NCBI GenBank assembly: GCA_014360565.1
Contig: JACIXH010000036.1
Location: 1-32,161 of the forward strand
Reading direction: 5' to 3'
DNA length: 32,161 nt
Origin: Nocardia sp.
GTDB taxonomy: Bacteria > Actinomycetota > Actinomycetes > Mycobacteriales > Mycobacteriaceae
Positions 7,049-15,908 of the stretch are shown here, one piece after another. The notes below the pieces were generated by a model. The model saw only the letters and a program-made list of their open reading frames with translations, had not been told where the DNA came from and did no database searches. A program made the translations under genes and the position numbers. The stretch's first letter is position 1. Each line of letters opens with the position of its first letter.

Positions 7049-7290
7049 TGACTGCTGTTGTTGCCGATGCCGTCGAACATCTGGTTCGCGGCATCGTCGC
7101 CAACCCTGACGACGTCCGTGTCGAGCTGCTCACCGGCCGTCGTGGACGCACCGTCGAGGTGCACGTCCATCCTGAAGATCTGGGCAAGGTGATCGGGCGC
7201 GGTGGTCGTACCGCGACCGCGCTGCGCACCCTGGTCGCCGGCATCGGCGGCCGTGGGATCCGGGTCGACGTGGTCGATACCGACGCCTAG
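7048..7290 (+). CDS. khpA: RNA-binding KH-domain protein KhpA
   Basis: This 80-residue single KH domain has the GxxG loop in KVIGRGGRTATALRTL. KhpA binds RNA, often with the Jag-type partner KhpB, and affects cell-envelope synthesis and RNA turnover in Gram-positive bacteria. The start shares its A with the rpsP stop and the TAG stop abuts the rimM ATG, so it lies tightly within the translation operon. Position and length match Rv2908c. Confidence 0.95.
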   Translation: MTAVVADAVEHLVRGIVANPDDVRVELLTGRRGRTVEVHVHPEDLGKVIGRGGRTATALRTLVAGIGGRGIRVDVVDTDA

Positions 7291-7815
7291 ATGGAACTCG
7301 TCGTAGGTCGGGTCGCCAAGTCGCACGGCGTGCGCGGCGAACTCGTCGTCGATGTTCGCACCGACGAACCGGACGTCCGGTTCGCGCCGGGCGTCACCCT
7401 GCGCGGCCGGATGCCGAGGTCCTCGGCGACCCGTGACTACACCGTGAAGTCGGCCCGAGAGCACTCGGGCCGGCTTCTGGTGTTCGTCGACGGGGTCGAC
7501 GACCGCACCGCCGCCGATGCCATGCGCGGCACCTTGTTCGTCGTCGACAGCGATTCGCTGCCGCCGTCAGAGGATGACGACGCCTATTACGACCACGAAC
7601 TCGAAGGCCTTCGGGTCGAGTTCGCCGACGGCACCCTCGTCGGCACGGTCACCGAGGTGCTGCATTCGGCCGCGGGCGAACTGCTGTCGGTGCGTGCCGC
7701 CGAGGATGGTCGCGAGATTCTCATTCCCTTTGTCACCGCCATCGTGCCGACGGTTTCGCTCGCCGATGGATTGGTGGTCATCACACCGCCCGAGGGCCTG
7801 CTCGATCCGGAGTAA
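7291..7815 (+). CDS. rimM: 16S rRNA processing protein RimM
   Basis: This 174-residue 30S maturation factor binds S19 and acts in assembly of the 30S head. The N-terminal domain begins VVGRVAKSHGVRGELVVDV, the hallmark RimM opening. The PRC-barrel part has DDAYYDHELEGLRVEF and EILIPFVTAIVPTVSLADG, the latter the usual signature before the C terminus. The start abuts the khpA stop with no gap. trmD follows 3 bp after its stop. Confidence 0.96.
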   Translation: MELVVGRVAKSHGVRGELVVDVRTDEPDVRFAPGVTLRGRMPRSSATRDYTVKSAREHSGRLLVFVDGVDDRTAADAMRGTLFVVDSDSLPPSEDDDAYYDHELEGLRVEFADGTLVGTVTEVLHSAAGELLSVRAAEDGREILIPFVTAIVPTVSLADGLVVITPPEGLLDPE

Positions 7816-7818
7816 TTC

Positions 7819-8496
7819 GTGCAACTCGACGTCGTCACGATCTTCCCGGAGTATCTCGAGCCGCTGCGTACGGCTCTGCTCGGCAAGGCCGTCGACAAGG
7901 GCTTGATCTCGATCGGTGTGCACGACCTGCGTCAGTGGACGCACGACGTGCACAAATCCGTCGACGATTCGCCCTACGGCGGCGGTCCGGGCATGGTCAT
8001 GAAGCCCACAGTCTGGGGCGACGCCTTGGACGAGGTATGCCCCGACGACGCACTGCTCGTCGTTCCCACCCCGGCCGGTGTGCCGTTCACCCAGGCCACC
8101 GCGCAGCGCTGGGCGACCGAGAAACACCTCGTTTTCGCCTGCGGCCGTTACGAGGGTATCGACCAGCGTGTGTTCGACGACGCCGCCCGCCGCGTGCGCG
8201 TCGAAGAGGTGAGCATCGGTGACTACGTCCTCATCGGCGGCGAGGCCGCGGTGCTGGTGATGACCGAGGCCGTGGTGCGCCTGATTCCCGGCGTGCTCGG
8301 CAATCAGCAGTCCCACCAGGAGGATTCGTTCTCCGATGGACTTCTCGAAGGTCCCAGCTATACCCGGCCGGTGTCATGGCGCGGGCTCGACGTGCCGCCG
8401 ATCCTGCTCTCGGGCGATCACGCGAAGGTCGCTACGTGGCGCCGCGAACAAGCCATGGAACGGACAGCACAGCGTCGACCGGATCTGTTGCCCTGA
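7819..8496 (+). CDS. trmD: tRNA (guanine(37)-N1)-methyltransferase TrmD
   Basis: This 225-residue SPOUT-class enzyme methylates G37 of tRNAs with S-adenosylmethionine, preventing frameshifting. Visible motifs are [24 protein letters not shown], and the trefoil-knot block [20 protein letters not shown] followed by [17 protein letters not shown]. The start is GTG 7819, 3 bp after rimM. It is the last gene of the operon and ends one base before the stop of a convergent VOC gene, so the two transcripts must overlap at their 3' ends. Confidence 0.96.
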   Translation: MQLDVVTIFPEYLEPLRTALLGKAVDKGLISIGVHDLRQWTHDVHKSVDDSPYGGGPGMVMKPTVWGDALDEVCPDDALLVVPTPAGVPFTQATAQRWATEKHLVFACGRYEGIDQRVFDDAARRVRVEEVSIGDYVLIGGEAAVLVMTEAVVRLIPGVLGNQQSHQEDSFSDGLLEGPSYTRPVSWRGLDVPPILLSGDHAKVATWRREQAMERTAQRRPDLLP

Positions 8497-8497
8497 C

Positions 8498-8866
8498 CTA
8501 TCCCGCGATCACGCGGGTGGTGATACAGAACGGATGCCCGGCGGGGTCGAGCAACACCCGCCAGCGTGGATCCGGTTGTACCGGTGCGGGTTTCGCGCCG
8601 ATCGCGAGGGCGTGCTGTTCGCACAGATCCAGGTCGGCGTCGGCGGCGAGGTCGAGGTGCACCGCGGCCGTGCCGGGCCACTGCGGCGGGAAATAATCAT
8701 GGACGCGTTGCGCGGCGACCGTCAGTCCTGACGGGATGCGGATCCCGACGCTGTGCGCGTCGTTCCACAGGACGCGGCCACCGAGCAGTCCCAGGTAGAA
8801 GCGGGCTAGGGACTCGGGGTCGTCACAGTCCAGTGAGAGGCCGGCCAGTTGAAAAGGCTCCGTCAT
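8498..8866 (-). CDS. VOC family protein
   Basis: This 122-residue VOC protein resembles the glyoxalase-like domain 6 group. It has LAGLSLDCDDPESLARFYLGLLGG at the N terminus, the central AAVHLDLAADADLDL strand, and the ending LLDPAGHPFCITT. ATG 8866 starts right at the first strand; longer upstream extensions lack domain features. It is convergent with trmD, with a one-base gap. Metal ligands may include His70 and the C-terminal region, but this is uncertain. Substrate unknown. Confidence 0.82.
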   Translation of the reverse strand: MTEPFQLAGLSLDCDDPESLARFYLGLLGGRVLWNDAHSVGIRIPSGLTVAAQRVHDYFPPQWPGTAAVHLDLAADADLDLCEQHALAIGAKPAPVQPDPRWRVLLDPAGHPFCITTRVIAG

Positions 8867-9270
8867 CGGACCGACGGTACCGGGCCGGATGCGCGCCGAG
8901 ATTGTTTTGTCCAAAAGACACTTGGATATCCACAGGGGTCGTTCGTTGTGTGAACGTCCAGAGTGAGTATTGCTGGTTCCATTCGGAATGGGTTCGGGCC
9001 CAACGTCTGTCAGGCATGGTCTTGGCGCGCACGATGGCGCGAGACCGTCGCGCGCCGATGTTCCCAGTACACGCAATGTGGCCCTTGGTGACTGGGCGCG
9101 GTCGGAGTGCGTGACGCGCGACCTTCCACGGAGCCGGTGTCGTGCCGCGAGGCAAGGTCATGGGTACCCACTCAACCGTTCCATGGCACCGCCGCACTCG
9201 CGGTACCCGAATGAGAGTGATATATCCCATATTTCGGCGCGTGAGCGGACGAGTCGCCGACTGCCGCGAA
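8867..9270. other. Gene-free stretch between VOC and GAF-LuxR genes
   Basis: No open frame here looks coded and no tRNA is visible. It contains a DnaA-box-like ATATCCACA near 8923-8931, a short CCATTC-G-GAATGG palindrome near 8979-8991 and an AT-rich patch near 9216-9234. It holds the VOC upstream region on the left and the 3' end of the leftward LuxR gene on the right. Nothing in it can be named. Confidence 0.4.
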
Positions 9271-10116
9271 TCAGGGCAGCAGGCCGTGCCGACGGGCTCG
9301 CGCGACCGCCTCGTGCCTGGTGCCCGCGTCGAGCTTGCTCATGGCGTGCCGAAGGTAGCTCTTGACGGTTTCGGCGCCGAGCGAGAGTCGTGTCGCCGCT
9401 TCCTGATTCGTGCAGCCGAGTGCGATCTGGGCGAGCACATCGAGCTCGCGACGCGACAGCTGTGGCGCATCGCCGACGGGTCGGCCCGTGAGGACCCCGG
9501 TCAGTCGTTCGCATACCGCGGTGATCCGGTCGCGCACCCGGGGCTCGTCGGTGGCGGTCGCGATGGCGCGCAGTTCGGCGTGGAGTTCGCGTAACTCCTC
9601 TGTCGCGGCGGGCATGGTCGCCGAGGGCGGCGTCGCGAGGTCGAGCAGCCGGATCCGCCGGTCGACCTCGTCGCGAACGGCGATCTCGGCGGCCAGCCGT
9701 CTGCCTGCCTGCACGATCACCTCGGCGGTGCGGTCGCCGAGCGGGCCCGCGCCACGAGTGGCGGCGTAGAGCACTGCGCGCGGCCGGTCGTCGACCACCA
9801 CCGGCACGGCCAGCACCGACCGCAACCCCTCGCCGACGACGGCGGCGTCGTAGTGATGGGTGATCGTGGACGAGCCACGGTAATCGGCCACCATCGCGGG
9901 CCTGCGGTACTCCATCACCTGCCCGCCCAGGCCCGAGGTGCGCAGCACCGACAGCCCGCGCAGGCCGGTGGTGACCGTGCCGAAGAACTCGGTGAGCAGC
10001 AGGGTGTCTTCCTCTACCGCACCGCCGAACACCACCGGAACGTTCGCCCGGCCCGCAACCCGGCGGATCTCGGCACGTAATGCGTCACCGTCGCGCGGGC
10101 GCAACAGGGAAGTCAT
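9271..10116 (-). CDS. GAF-domain LuxR-family transcriptional regulator
   Basis: This 281-residue regulator has a GAF-like sensor (about residues 20-150) with HHYDAAVVGEGLRSVLAVPVVVDDRPRAVLYAATR, a helical linker rich in Ala/Glu, and a C-terminal LuxR helix-turn-helix (about 220-275) with LSRRELDVLAQIALGCTNQE and ETVKSYLRHAMSKLDA. It has no receiver domain, so it is not a classical response regulator. It is divergent from two acyl-CoA synthetase genes and could control them. An AAGGGG ribosome site lies before ATG 10116, inside a small hairpin. Ligand unknown. Confidence 0.88.
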   Translation of the reverse strand: MTSLLRPRDGDALRAEIRRVAGRANVPVVFGGAVEEDTLLLTEFFGTVTTGLRGLSVLRTSGLGGQVMEYRRPAMVADYRGSSTITHHYDAAVVGEGLRSVLAVPVVVDDRPRAVLYAATRGAGPLGDRTAEVIVQAGRRLAAEIAVRDEVDRRIRLLDLATPPSATMPAATEELRELHAELRAIATATDEPRVRDRITAVCERLTGVLTGRPVGDAPQLSRRELDVLAQIALGCTNQEAATRLSLGAETVKSYLRHAMSKLDAGTRHEAVARARRHGLLP

Positions 10117-10121
10117 GGATC

Positions 10122-10137
10122 ACCCCTTTTCGGGGGT
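10122..10137 (-). promoter_or_regulatory. Hairpin covering the ribosome site of the LuxR gene
   Basis: On the minus strand ACCCC and GGGGT form a 5-bp stem with a 6-base loop. The 3' arm contains the AAGGGG ribosome binding sequence of the LuxR gene (ATG 10116). Pairing would hide the site and lower translation. The stem is short; its effect is inference. Confidence 0.35.
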
Positions 10138-10212
10138 AGTGGGACACGTGAGCTATGCCACATTCTAGGGCAGACCCGGTGGCCGATATCCGGGTGTTGA
10201 GGAGAAGCTGCG

Positions 10213-11826
10213 ATGACTACCGATCTGGACGCGCGAGTCAGTGTCCTGCTCGACCGCTACGACGGACCCGAGGCCTGCGTGGCCGATCTGCTCTGCGACC
10301 GGCATCCGGCCGGTCAGATCGCCTTCACGGTGGTCGAGTCCGATCTGAGCGCGCACGAGCTGACCTACGGTGAGCTGCGGGAGCGCTCGGCCCGGTTCGC
10401 CGCCGCGCTGGCGGAGCTCGGCGTCGAACCCGGCGACCGGGTGGCGACGCTGATGGCGAAATCCGCCGAGCTCGTGGTGGCGTTGCTGGGTATCTGGCGC
10501 CGCGGCGCGGTGCACGTTCCGCTGTTCACCGCCTTCGCGCCACCGGCCATCGAGTTCCGGCTCACCGCGAGTCGCGCGAAGTTCGTGGTCACCGACGCCG
10601 CCCAGGCGCCGAAACTCGCTGCGGTCGAGTGCCCGGCGATCGTGGTCGGCGAGGCCGAGACCTCCGGTGCGCTGCACTTCGACGATCTGCTCGACGGGCA
10701 CCGGTCCGACGACCCCCGCGCGAAGCCGGTGGTGGTCGGCGGCGACGGTCTGCTGGTCCAGTTGTTCACCAGCGGCACCACCGGCACCCCCAAGGGCGTG
10801 CCGATCCCGGTGCGCGCGCTGGCGTCGTTTCACGCCTACCAGGAGTTCGCCCTGGATGTGCGCCCGGACGACGTCTACTGGAACGCGGCCGATCCGGGCT
10901 GGGCGTACGGCCTCTATTACGCGATCCTGGCGCCGCTGGCCACCGGCGTGCGCAGCCTGCTGCTGCACGCGGGCTTCTCGGCGACGCTCACCTGGGACGT
11001 GCTCCAGCGCTTCGGCGTCACCAACTTCGCTGCCGCGCCGACCGTCTACCGGGCGTTGCGCGCCGACAGCGCTCCCGCTCCTGAAGGGTTCGCTCTGCGC
11101 AGGGCGTCGTCGGCGGGCGAGCCGCTGACCCCGGACGTGGTGGCCTGGTCGCAGCGGACGCTCGGGGTGCCGGTGCGCGACCACTACGGCCAGACCGAAC
11201 ACGGCATGGTCATCTGCAACGCGTGGCACCCCGACCTGGATGCCGCGGTCCCGCTCGGTTCGATGGGCAGGCAGCTGCCCGGGTGGTCGTGCGCGGTGCT
11301 GGCCGAGGACGCCGACGTCGAGGCAGCGCCCGGCGAGATCGGCCGGGTCGCCATCGACGCCCAGCGCAGCCCGCTGCTGTGGTTCCTCGGCTACCTCGAC
11401 GATCCGGAGCGCACCGCGAGCCGGTTCACCGCCGACGGGCGCTGGTATCTGACCGGTGACGTCGGCGCGCGCGACCCCGACGGCTGTTTCCGCTTCAGCT
11501 CCCGCGACGACGACGTGATCATCATGGCCGGTTATCGGATCGGCCCGTTCGAGGTCGAGAGTGTGCTGGTCATGCACGATCAGGTCGCCGAGGCGGCCGT
11601 GGTCGGGATGCCCGATGAACTGCGTGGCGAGGTGCTGGAGGCCTTCGTGGTGCCACGCACCGGCGCCGAGGGCAGTGCCGAGCTGGCCGCCGAACTGCAG
11701 CAGCTGGTCAAGGACGAGTTCGCCGCGCACGCTTATCCGAGAAAAGTTCACTTCGTGGACAGTCTGCCCAAGACGCCCAGCGGCAAAGTTCAGCGATTCC
11801 TGCTGCGCGGCAAGGGGAGCCGGTGA
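10213..11826 (+). CDS. AMP-binding acyl-CoA synthetase
   Basis: This 537-residue member of the ANL superfamily activates a carboxylic acid through an acyl-adenylate and transfers it to CoA. The P-loop FTSGTTGTPKG is at residues 185-195, YGQTE at 325-329, the YLTGD hinge region near 412, and the catalytic lysine in PKTPSGKVQR at about 525. The long GWAYGLYYAILAPLATG stretch and MAGYRIGPFEVES resemble medium-chain (ACSM) and acetyl-CoA synthetase-like enzymes. It starts after GAGGAG, and its TGA overlaps the start of the next synthetase gene. Divergent from the GAF-LuxR gene. Substrate unknown. Confidence 0.9.
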   Translation: MTTDLDARVSVLLDRYDGPEACVADLLCDRHPAGQIAFTVVESDLSAHELTYGELRERSARFAAALAELGVEPGDRVATLMAKSAELVVALLGIWRRGAVHVPLFTAFAPPAIEFRLTASRAKFVVTDAAQAPKLAAVECPAIVVGEAETSGALHFDDLLDGHRSDDPRAKPVVVGGDGLLVQLFTSGTTGTPKGVPIPVRALASFHAYQEFALDVRPDDVYWNAADPGWAYGLYYAILAPLATGVRSLLLHAGFSATLTWDVLQRFGVTNFAAAPTVYRALRADSAPAPEGFALRRASSAGEPLTPDVVAWSQRTLGVPVRDHYGQTEHGMVICNAWHPDLDAAVPLGSMGRQLPGWSCAVLAEDADVEAAPGEIGRVAIDAQRSPLLWFLGYLDDPERTASRFTADGRWYLTGDVGARDPDGCFRFSSRDDDVIIMAGYRIGPFEVESVLVMHDQVAEAAVVGMPDELRGEVLEAFVVPRTGAEGSAELAAELQQLVKDEFAAHAYPRKVHFVDSLPKTPSGKVQRFLLRGKGSR

Positions 11827-13439
11827 TGACCGAACTCAGCTACGCCTGCGGCCCGGCCGGCACGCCACTGCTCGGCGACACCATCGGCGCGAACCTCGAC
11901 CGCGCCATCGCCGCTCACCCGGCGCGCGATGCGCTCGTCGACTGTCCAACGGGGCGCGTCTGGACCTATCGCGAGGTGGGTGCCGCTGTCGACGCCGTGG
12001 CGACAGGTCTGCTCGCGCTGGGTATCGGTCCCGGCGATCGGGTCGGCATCTGGGCGCCCAACTGCGCGGAGTGGTTTCTCGTGCAGTACGCCACCGCGAA
12101 GATCGGCGCGATCCTGGTCAATATCAATCCCGCCTACCGCACCAGCGAACTCGAATACGTCCTCGTCCAAGCCGGCGTGCGCATGCTGATCGCCGCACCG
12201 GAGTTCAAAGCCTCGGACTACGTGGCGATGGCCGAGCAGGTCCGGCCGAACTGTCCTGCCCTGGAACAGGTGCTGATCCTGGGCACCGACCAGTGGCAGC
12301 AGGTTGCCGTGACCGCGCCCGACAGCGCACGGCTGACCGCGATCGCCGAGACACTGTCGGCCGACGATCCGATCAATATCCAATACACCTCGGGCACCAC
12401 AGGTTTCCCCAAGGGTGCGACGTTGAGCCACCACAACATCCTCAACAACGGGTTCTTCGTCGGCGAGCTCTGTGGGTACACCGAGGTCGACCGGGTCTGC
12501 GTTCCGGTGCCGTACTACCACTGCTTCGGCATGGTGATGGGCAATCTCGCCGCCACCTCACATGGTGCGGCCGTGATCATTCCGGCGCCGTCCTTCGACC
12601 CGGCCGCGACGCTGGCCGCCGTGGCCGCGCAGCGGTGCACCTCGCTCTACGGGGTGCCGACCATGTTCATCGCGATGCTCGCCGAGCTCGACGCCGGGGC
12701 CGATCACGACCTGTCGAGCCTGCGGACCGGCATCATGGCGGGCTCACCCTGCCCGGTCGAGGTGATGAAGCGGGTGATCGATCGGCTGGGAATGGGTGAG
12801 GTCGCGATCTGCTACGGCATGACCGAGACCAGCCCGGTGTCCACGCAGACCCGTCGTGACGACAGCATCGACCGCCGCACCGCCACCGTCGGACGGGTGG
12901 GCCCGCACCTCGAGGTAAAGGTGGTCGACCCGGTCAGCGGGCGGACATTGCCCAGAGGCGAGCCCGGTGAACTCTGTACTCGCGGATACTCGGTGATGCT
13001 GGGCTATTGGAACCAGCCGGACAAGACTGCCGAGTCCATCGACGCCGCCCGCTGGATGCACACCGGCGACATCGGCATCATGGACGACGACGGCTACCTC
13101 TCGGTCACCGGCCGGATCAAGGACATGGTCATCCGCGGCGGCGAGAACATCTATCCGCGCGAGATCGAGGAATTCCTCTACACCCATCCCGATATCGTCG
13201 ACGCCCAGGTCATCGGCGTCCCCGACGACAAATACGGGGAGGAGCTCATGGTCTGGATTCGCCTGCGCGAGGGGGCGAAACCCCTCGATGCGGCGGCTGT
13301 GCGGGCCTTCTGCACCGGCCGCCTCGCCCACTACAAGATCCCACGCTACGTGCACGTGGTCGACGAGTTCCCGATGACGGTCACGGGCAAGGTGCGCAAA
13401 GCCGAGATGCGCGAACGCGCCGGAGAGATCCTCGGCTGA
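11826..13439 (+). CDS. Fatty-acyl-CoA synthetase (FadD-type, AMP-binding)
   Basis: This 537-residue ANL enzyme has the P-loop YTSGTTGFPKG at about residues 187-197, YGMTETSP, RWMHTGDIGIMDDDGYLSV and the catalytic lysine at about 522 in MTVTGKVRK. The segment VPYYHCFGMVMG is typical of the FadD35-like medium/long-chain synthetases. It overlaps the preceding synthetase by one base (TGATG). GGGGAG sits 6 bases before ATG 11826; GTG 11823 is an alternative start. The pairing suggests two related acids are activated together, possibly for beta-oxidation. Confidence 0.92.
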   Translation: MTELSYACGPAGTPLLGDTIGANLDRAIAAHPARDALVDCPTGRVWTYREVGAAVDAVATGLLALGIGPGDRVGIWAPNCAEWFLVQYATAKIGAILVNINPAYRTSELEYVLVQAGVRMLIAAPEFKASDYVAMAEQVRPNCPALEQVLILGTDQWQQVAVTAPDSARLTAIAETLSADDPINIQYTSGTTGFPKGATLSHHNILNNGFFVGELCGYTEVDRVCVPVPYYHCFGMVMGNLAATSHGAAVIIPAPSFDPAATLAAVAAQRCTSLYGVPTMFIAMLAELDAGADHDLSSLRTGIMAGSPCPVEVMKRVIDRLGMGEVAICYGMTETSPVSTQTRRDDSIDRRTATVGRVGPHLEVKVVDPVSGRTLPRGEPGELCTRGYSVMLGYWNQPDKTAESIDAARWMHTGDIGIMDDDGYLSVTGRIKDMVIRGGENIYPREIEEFLYTHPDIVDAQVIGVPDDKYGEELMVWIRLREGAKPLDAAAVRAFCTGRLAHYKIPRYVHVVDEFPMTVTGKVRKAEMRERAGEILG

Positions 13440-13490
13440 AGGGCGGCCATCCGCTGACCTGGGCGCCAGCGGGGTGTCGGTCATGAGCTG

Positions 13491-13496
13491 TAGTCT
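13491..13496 (+). promoter_or_regulatory. Possible leaderless -10 box of tex
   Basis: TAGTCT (TANNNT pattern) ends 8 bases before GTG 13505 and no ribosome site is seen. Leaderless starts of this kind are frequent in Mycobacteriales. Weak on its own; it fits similar layouts before lepB, rnhB and the YqeY gene. Confidence 0.3.
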
Positions 13497-13504
13497 CTGC
13501 GGCT

Positions 13505-15883
13505 GTGACGACAGCGCCCGAGATCGCCGACAGCACGACCACCATCGCCAGCGTAGGCAGGCGGATCGCCGATGAGCTGGGGGTGCGTGAGACCCAGGTC
13601 CGCGCCGCCGTCGAACTGCTCGACGGCGGTTCGACGGTTCCGTTCATCGCGCGGTATCGCAAGGAGGTCACCGACGGCCTCGACGATGCCCAGTTGCGCC
13701 AGCTCGAGGAACGACTCGGCTATCTGCGTGAGCTCGACGAGCGCCGCGGCGCGATCATCGAATCCATCCGCGGCCAAGGCAAACTCGATCCCGCCCTGCA
13801 CTCGCAGCTCATGCTCGCCGAAACCAAAGCGCGCCTGGAAGACATCTATCTGCCGTACAAACCCAAGCGCCGCACCAAGGCTCAGATCGCGCGCGAAGCC
13901 GGACACGAGCCGGTGGCCGACGCGCTGATCGGCGACCCGAACACCGATCCCGCCGCCTACACCGCCGAACAGCTCGACGGCGCTCGCTCGATCCTCGTCG
14001 AACGCTTCGCCGAAGACGCCGACCTGGTCGGCGAACTGCGTGAGCTGATGTGGAATCGGGGCCAGGTCACCGCGAAGGTGCGCGCGGGTAAGGAGGAAGC
14101 GGGGGCGAAGTTCTCCGACTACTTCGAGTTCAGCGAGCCCTTCCACAAACTGCCGTCGCACCGGATCCTGGCGCTGCTGCGCGGGGAGAAGGAGGAGATG
14201 CTCACGCTGCATCTCGACGCGGACACCGAGGAACCCGCGCCCGGCGAGCGCACGATCTACGAGGGCCGGATCGCGGTGGCGTTCGGCATCGCCGACAAGG
14301 GCCGCCCGGCCGATTCCTGGCTGCTCGACACCGTCCGCTGGGCCTGGCGCACCAAGCTGGCCGTGAGTCTGGGTATCGATACCAGGATGCGGCTGCGTCA
14401 GGCGGCGGAGAAAGACGCGGTCGACGTGTTCGCCGCGAACCTGCGCGACCTGCTGCTCGCCGCCCCCGCGGGCACCCGCACCACCATGGGCCTCGATCCC
14501 GGCTACCGGACCGGTGTGAAGGTCGCCGTCGTCGACGGCACCGGTAAGGCCGTGGCGACCGAGGTCATCTATCCGCACAAGCCGCAGGGGCAGACCGAGA
14601 AGTCGCTGGCGGTGCTGGCCGCGCTCGTCGCGCGCTTCAACGTGGAGCTCATCGCCATCGGCAACGGCACCGCCTCGCGCGAGACCGATGCGCTCGCGGT
14701 GGAACTCATCTCGCGGATCCCGGAGAACAAGCCGACCAAGATCGTCGTGTCCGAGGCGGGCGCCTCGGTGTACTCCGCGTCGGCCTACGCCTCGGCCGAG
14801 CTGCCCGACATGGACGTGTCGCTGCGCGGCGCGGTCTCCATCGCCCGGCGTCTGCAGGATCCACTCGCCGAACTGGTGAAGATCGATCCCAAGTCGATCG
14901 GTGTCGGCCAGTACCAGCACGATGTGTCCGAGACCCTGCTGGCGCGCTCGCTGGGCGCCGTCGTCGAAGACGCCGTGAACGCGGTCGGTGTCGACGTGAA
15001 CACCGCCTCGGTGCCGCTGCTCTCGCGCGTGTCGGGTGTGTCCGGCTCGGTCGCGGAAAGCATTGTGGCCCACCGTGATCAGAACGGGCCCTTCCGCAGC
15101 CGGACCGCCCTGCTCGAGGTACCGCGCCTGGGCCCCAAGGCATTCGAACAGTGCGCGGGCTTCCTGCGCATCCGCGGTGGTGCCGACCCGCTCGACACGT
15201 CCGCCGTGCACCCGGAGGCCTACCCGGTGGTGCGCCGGATTCTCGAGCACACCGGCGCGCAGATGGCCGAAGTCATCGGCAACACCAGCACCTTGCGTGC
15301 GCTGAAGCCCGGCGACTTCACCGACGAGAAGTTCGGTGTGCCCACTGTCAGTGACATCATCGCCGAGCTGGAGAAGCCGGGCCTCGACCCGCGTCCGGAA
15401 TTCAAGACCGCCGAATTCGCGGCGGGCATCGAGAAGGTCGCCGACCTGAAACCGGGGATGGTGCTCGAAGGGGTCGTTACCAATGTGGCCGCGTTCGGCG
15501 CCTTCGTCGACGTCGGCGTCCACCAGGACGGTCTCGTGCACGTGTCGGCGCTGTCGCACAATTTCGTCAAGGATCCGCGTGAAGTGGTGAAGTCCGGCGA
15601 TGTGGTGAAGGTGAAGGTGCTCGAGGTCGACATCGCGCGCCAGCGGATCGGGCTCACCCTGCGTCTGGACGACGAGCCGGGAAAGCCCGCCCAGGGGGAC
15701 AATCGTGGTGGCGGTGCACCGCGTGGTCAGGGTCGCGGCGGACAGCAGGGCGGTCGTGGTCCGGCTCCGGCTCGCAATCAGGGCCGTCAGGGCAACGGCG
15801 GCGCCAACCCGCGCAAGCAGGCCGCCCCGCCGACCGGATCGATGGCCGACGCGCTGCGAGCGGCCGGTTTCGGCAACAAGTAG
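13505..15883 (+). CDS. tex: Tex-family RNA-binding transcription accessory protein
   Basis: This 792-residue Tex homologue has an N-terminal Tex region (VPFIARYRKEVTDGLDDAQLR), a YqgF/RuvC-like domain starting at TTMGLDPGYRTGVKVAVVDG, a helix-hairpin-helix region (KIDPKSIGVGQYQHDVSE onward) and a C-terminal S1 domain (GMVLEGVVTNVAAFGAFVDVG). It ends in a Gly/Arg/Gln-rich low-complexity tail (about 730-780). Tex binds nucleic acid and affects transcription and RNA handling. GTG 13505 starts it; no clear ribosome site. The full chain is intact. Confidence 0.95.
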   Translation: MTTAPEIADSTTTIASVGRRIADELGVRETQVRAAVELLDGGSTVPFIARYRKEVTDGLDDAQLRQLEERLGYLRELDERRGAIIESIRGQGKLDPALHSQLMLAETKARLEDIYLPYKPKRRTKAQIAREAGHEPVADALIGDPNTDPAAYTAEQLDGARSILVERFAEDADLVGELRELMWNRGQVTAKVRAGKEEAGAKFSDYFEFSEPFHKLPSHRILALLRGEKEEMLTLHLDADTEEPAPGERTIYEGRIAVAFGIADKGRPADSWLLDTVRWAWRTKLAVSLGIDTRMRLRQAAEKDAVDVFAANLRDLLLAAPAGTRTTMGLDPGYRTGVKVAVVDGTGKAVATEVIYPHKPQGQTEKSLAVLAALVARFNVELIAIGNGTASRETDALAVELISRIPENKPTKIVVSEAGASVYSASAYASAELPDMDVSLRGAVSIARRLQDPLAELVKIDPKSIGVGQYQHDVSETLLARSLGAVVEDAVNAVGVDVNTASVPLLSRVSGVSGSVAESIVAHRDQNGPFRSRTALLEVPRLGPKAFEQCAGFLRIRGGADPLDTSAVHPEAYPVVRRILEHTGAQMAEVIGNTSTLRALKPGDFTDEKFGVPTVSDIIAELEKPGLDPRPEFKTAEFAAGIEKVADLKPGMVLEGVVTNVAAFGAFVDVGVHQDGLVHVSALSHNFVKDPREVVKSGDVVKVKVLEVDIARQRIGLTLRLDDEPGKPAQGDNRGGGAPRGQGRGGQQGGRGPAPARNQGRQGNGGANPRKQAAPPTGSMADALRAAGFGNK

Positions 15884-15908
15884 GTAGTCGAGGACAGGGG
15901 CGGGCGGC

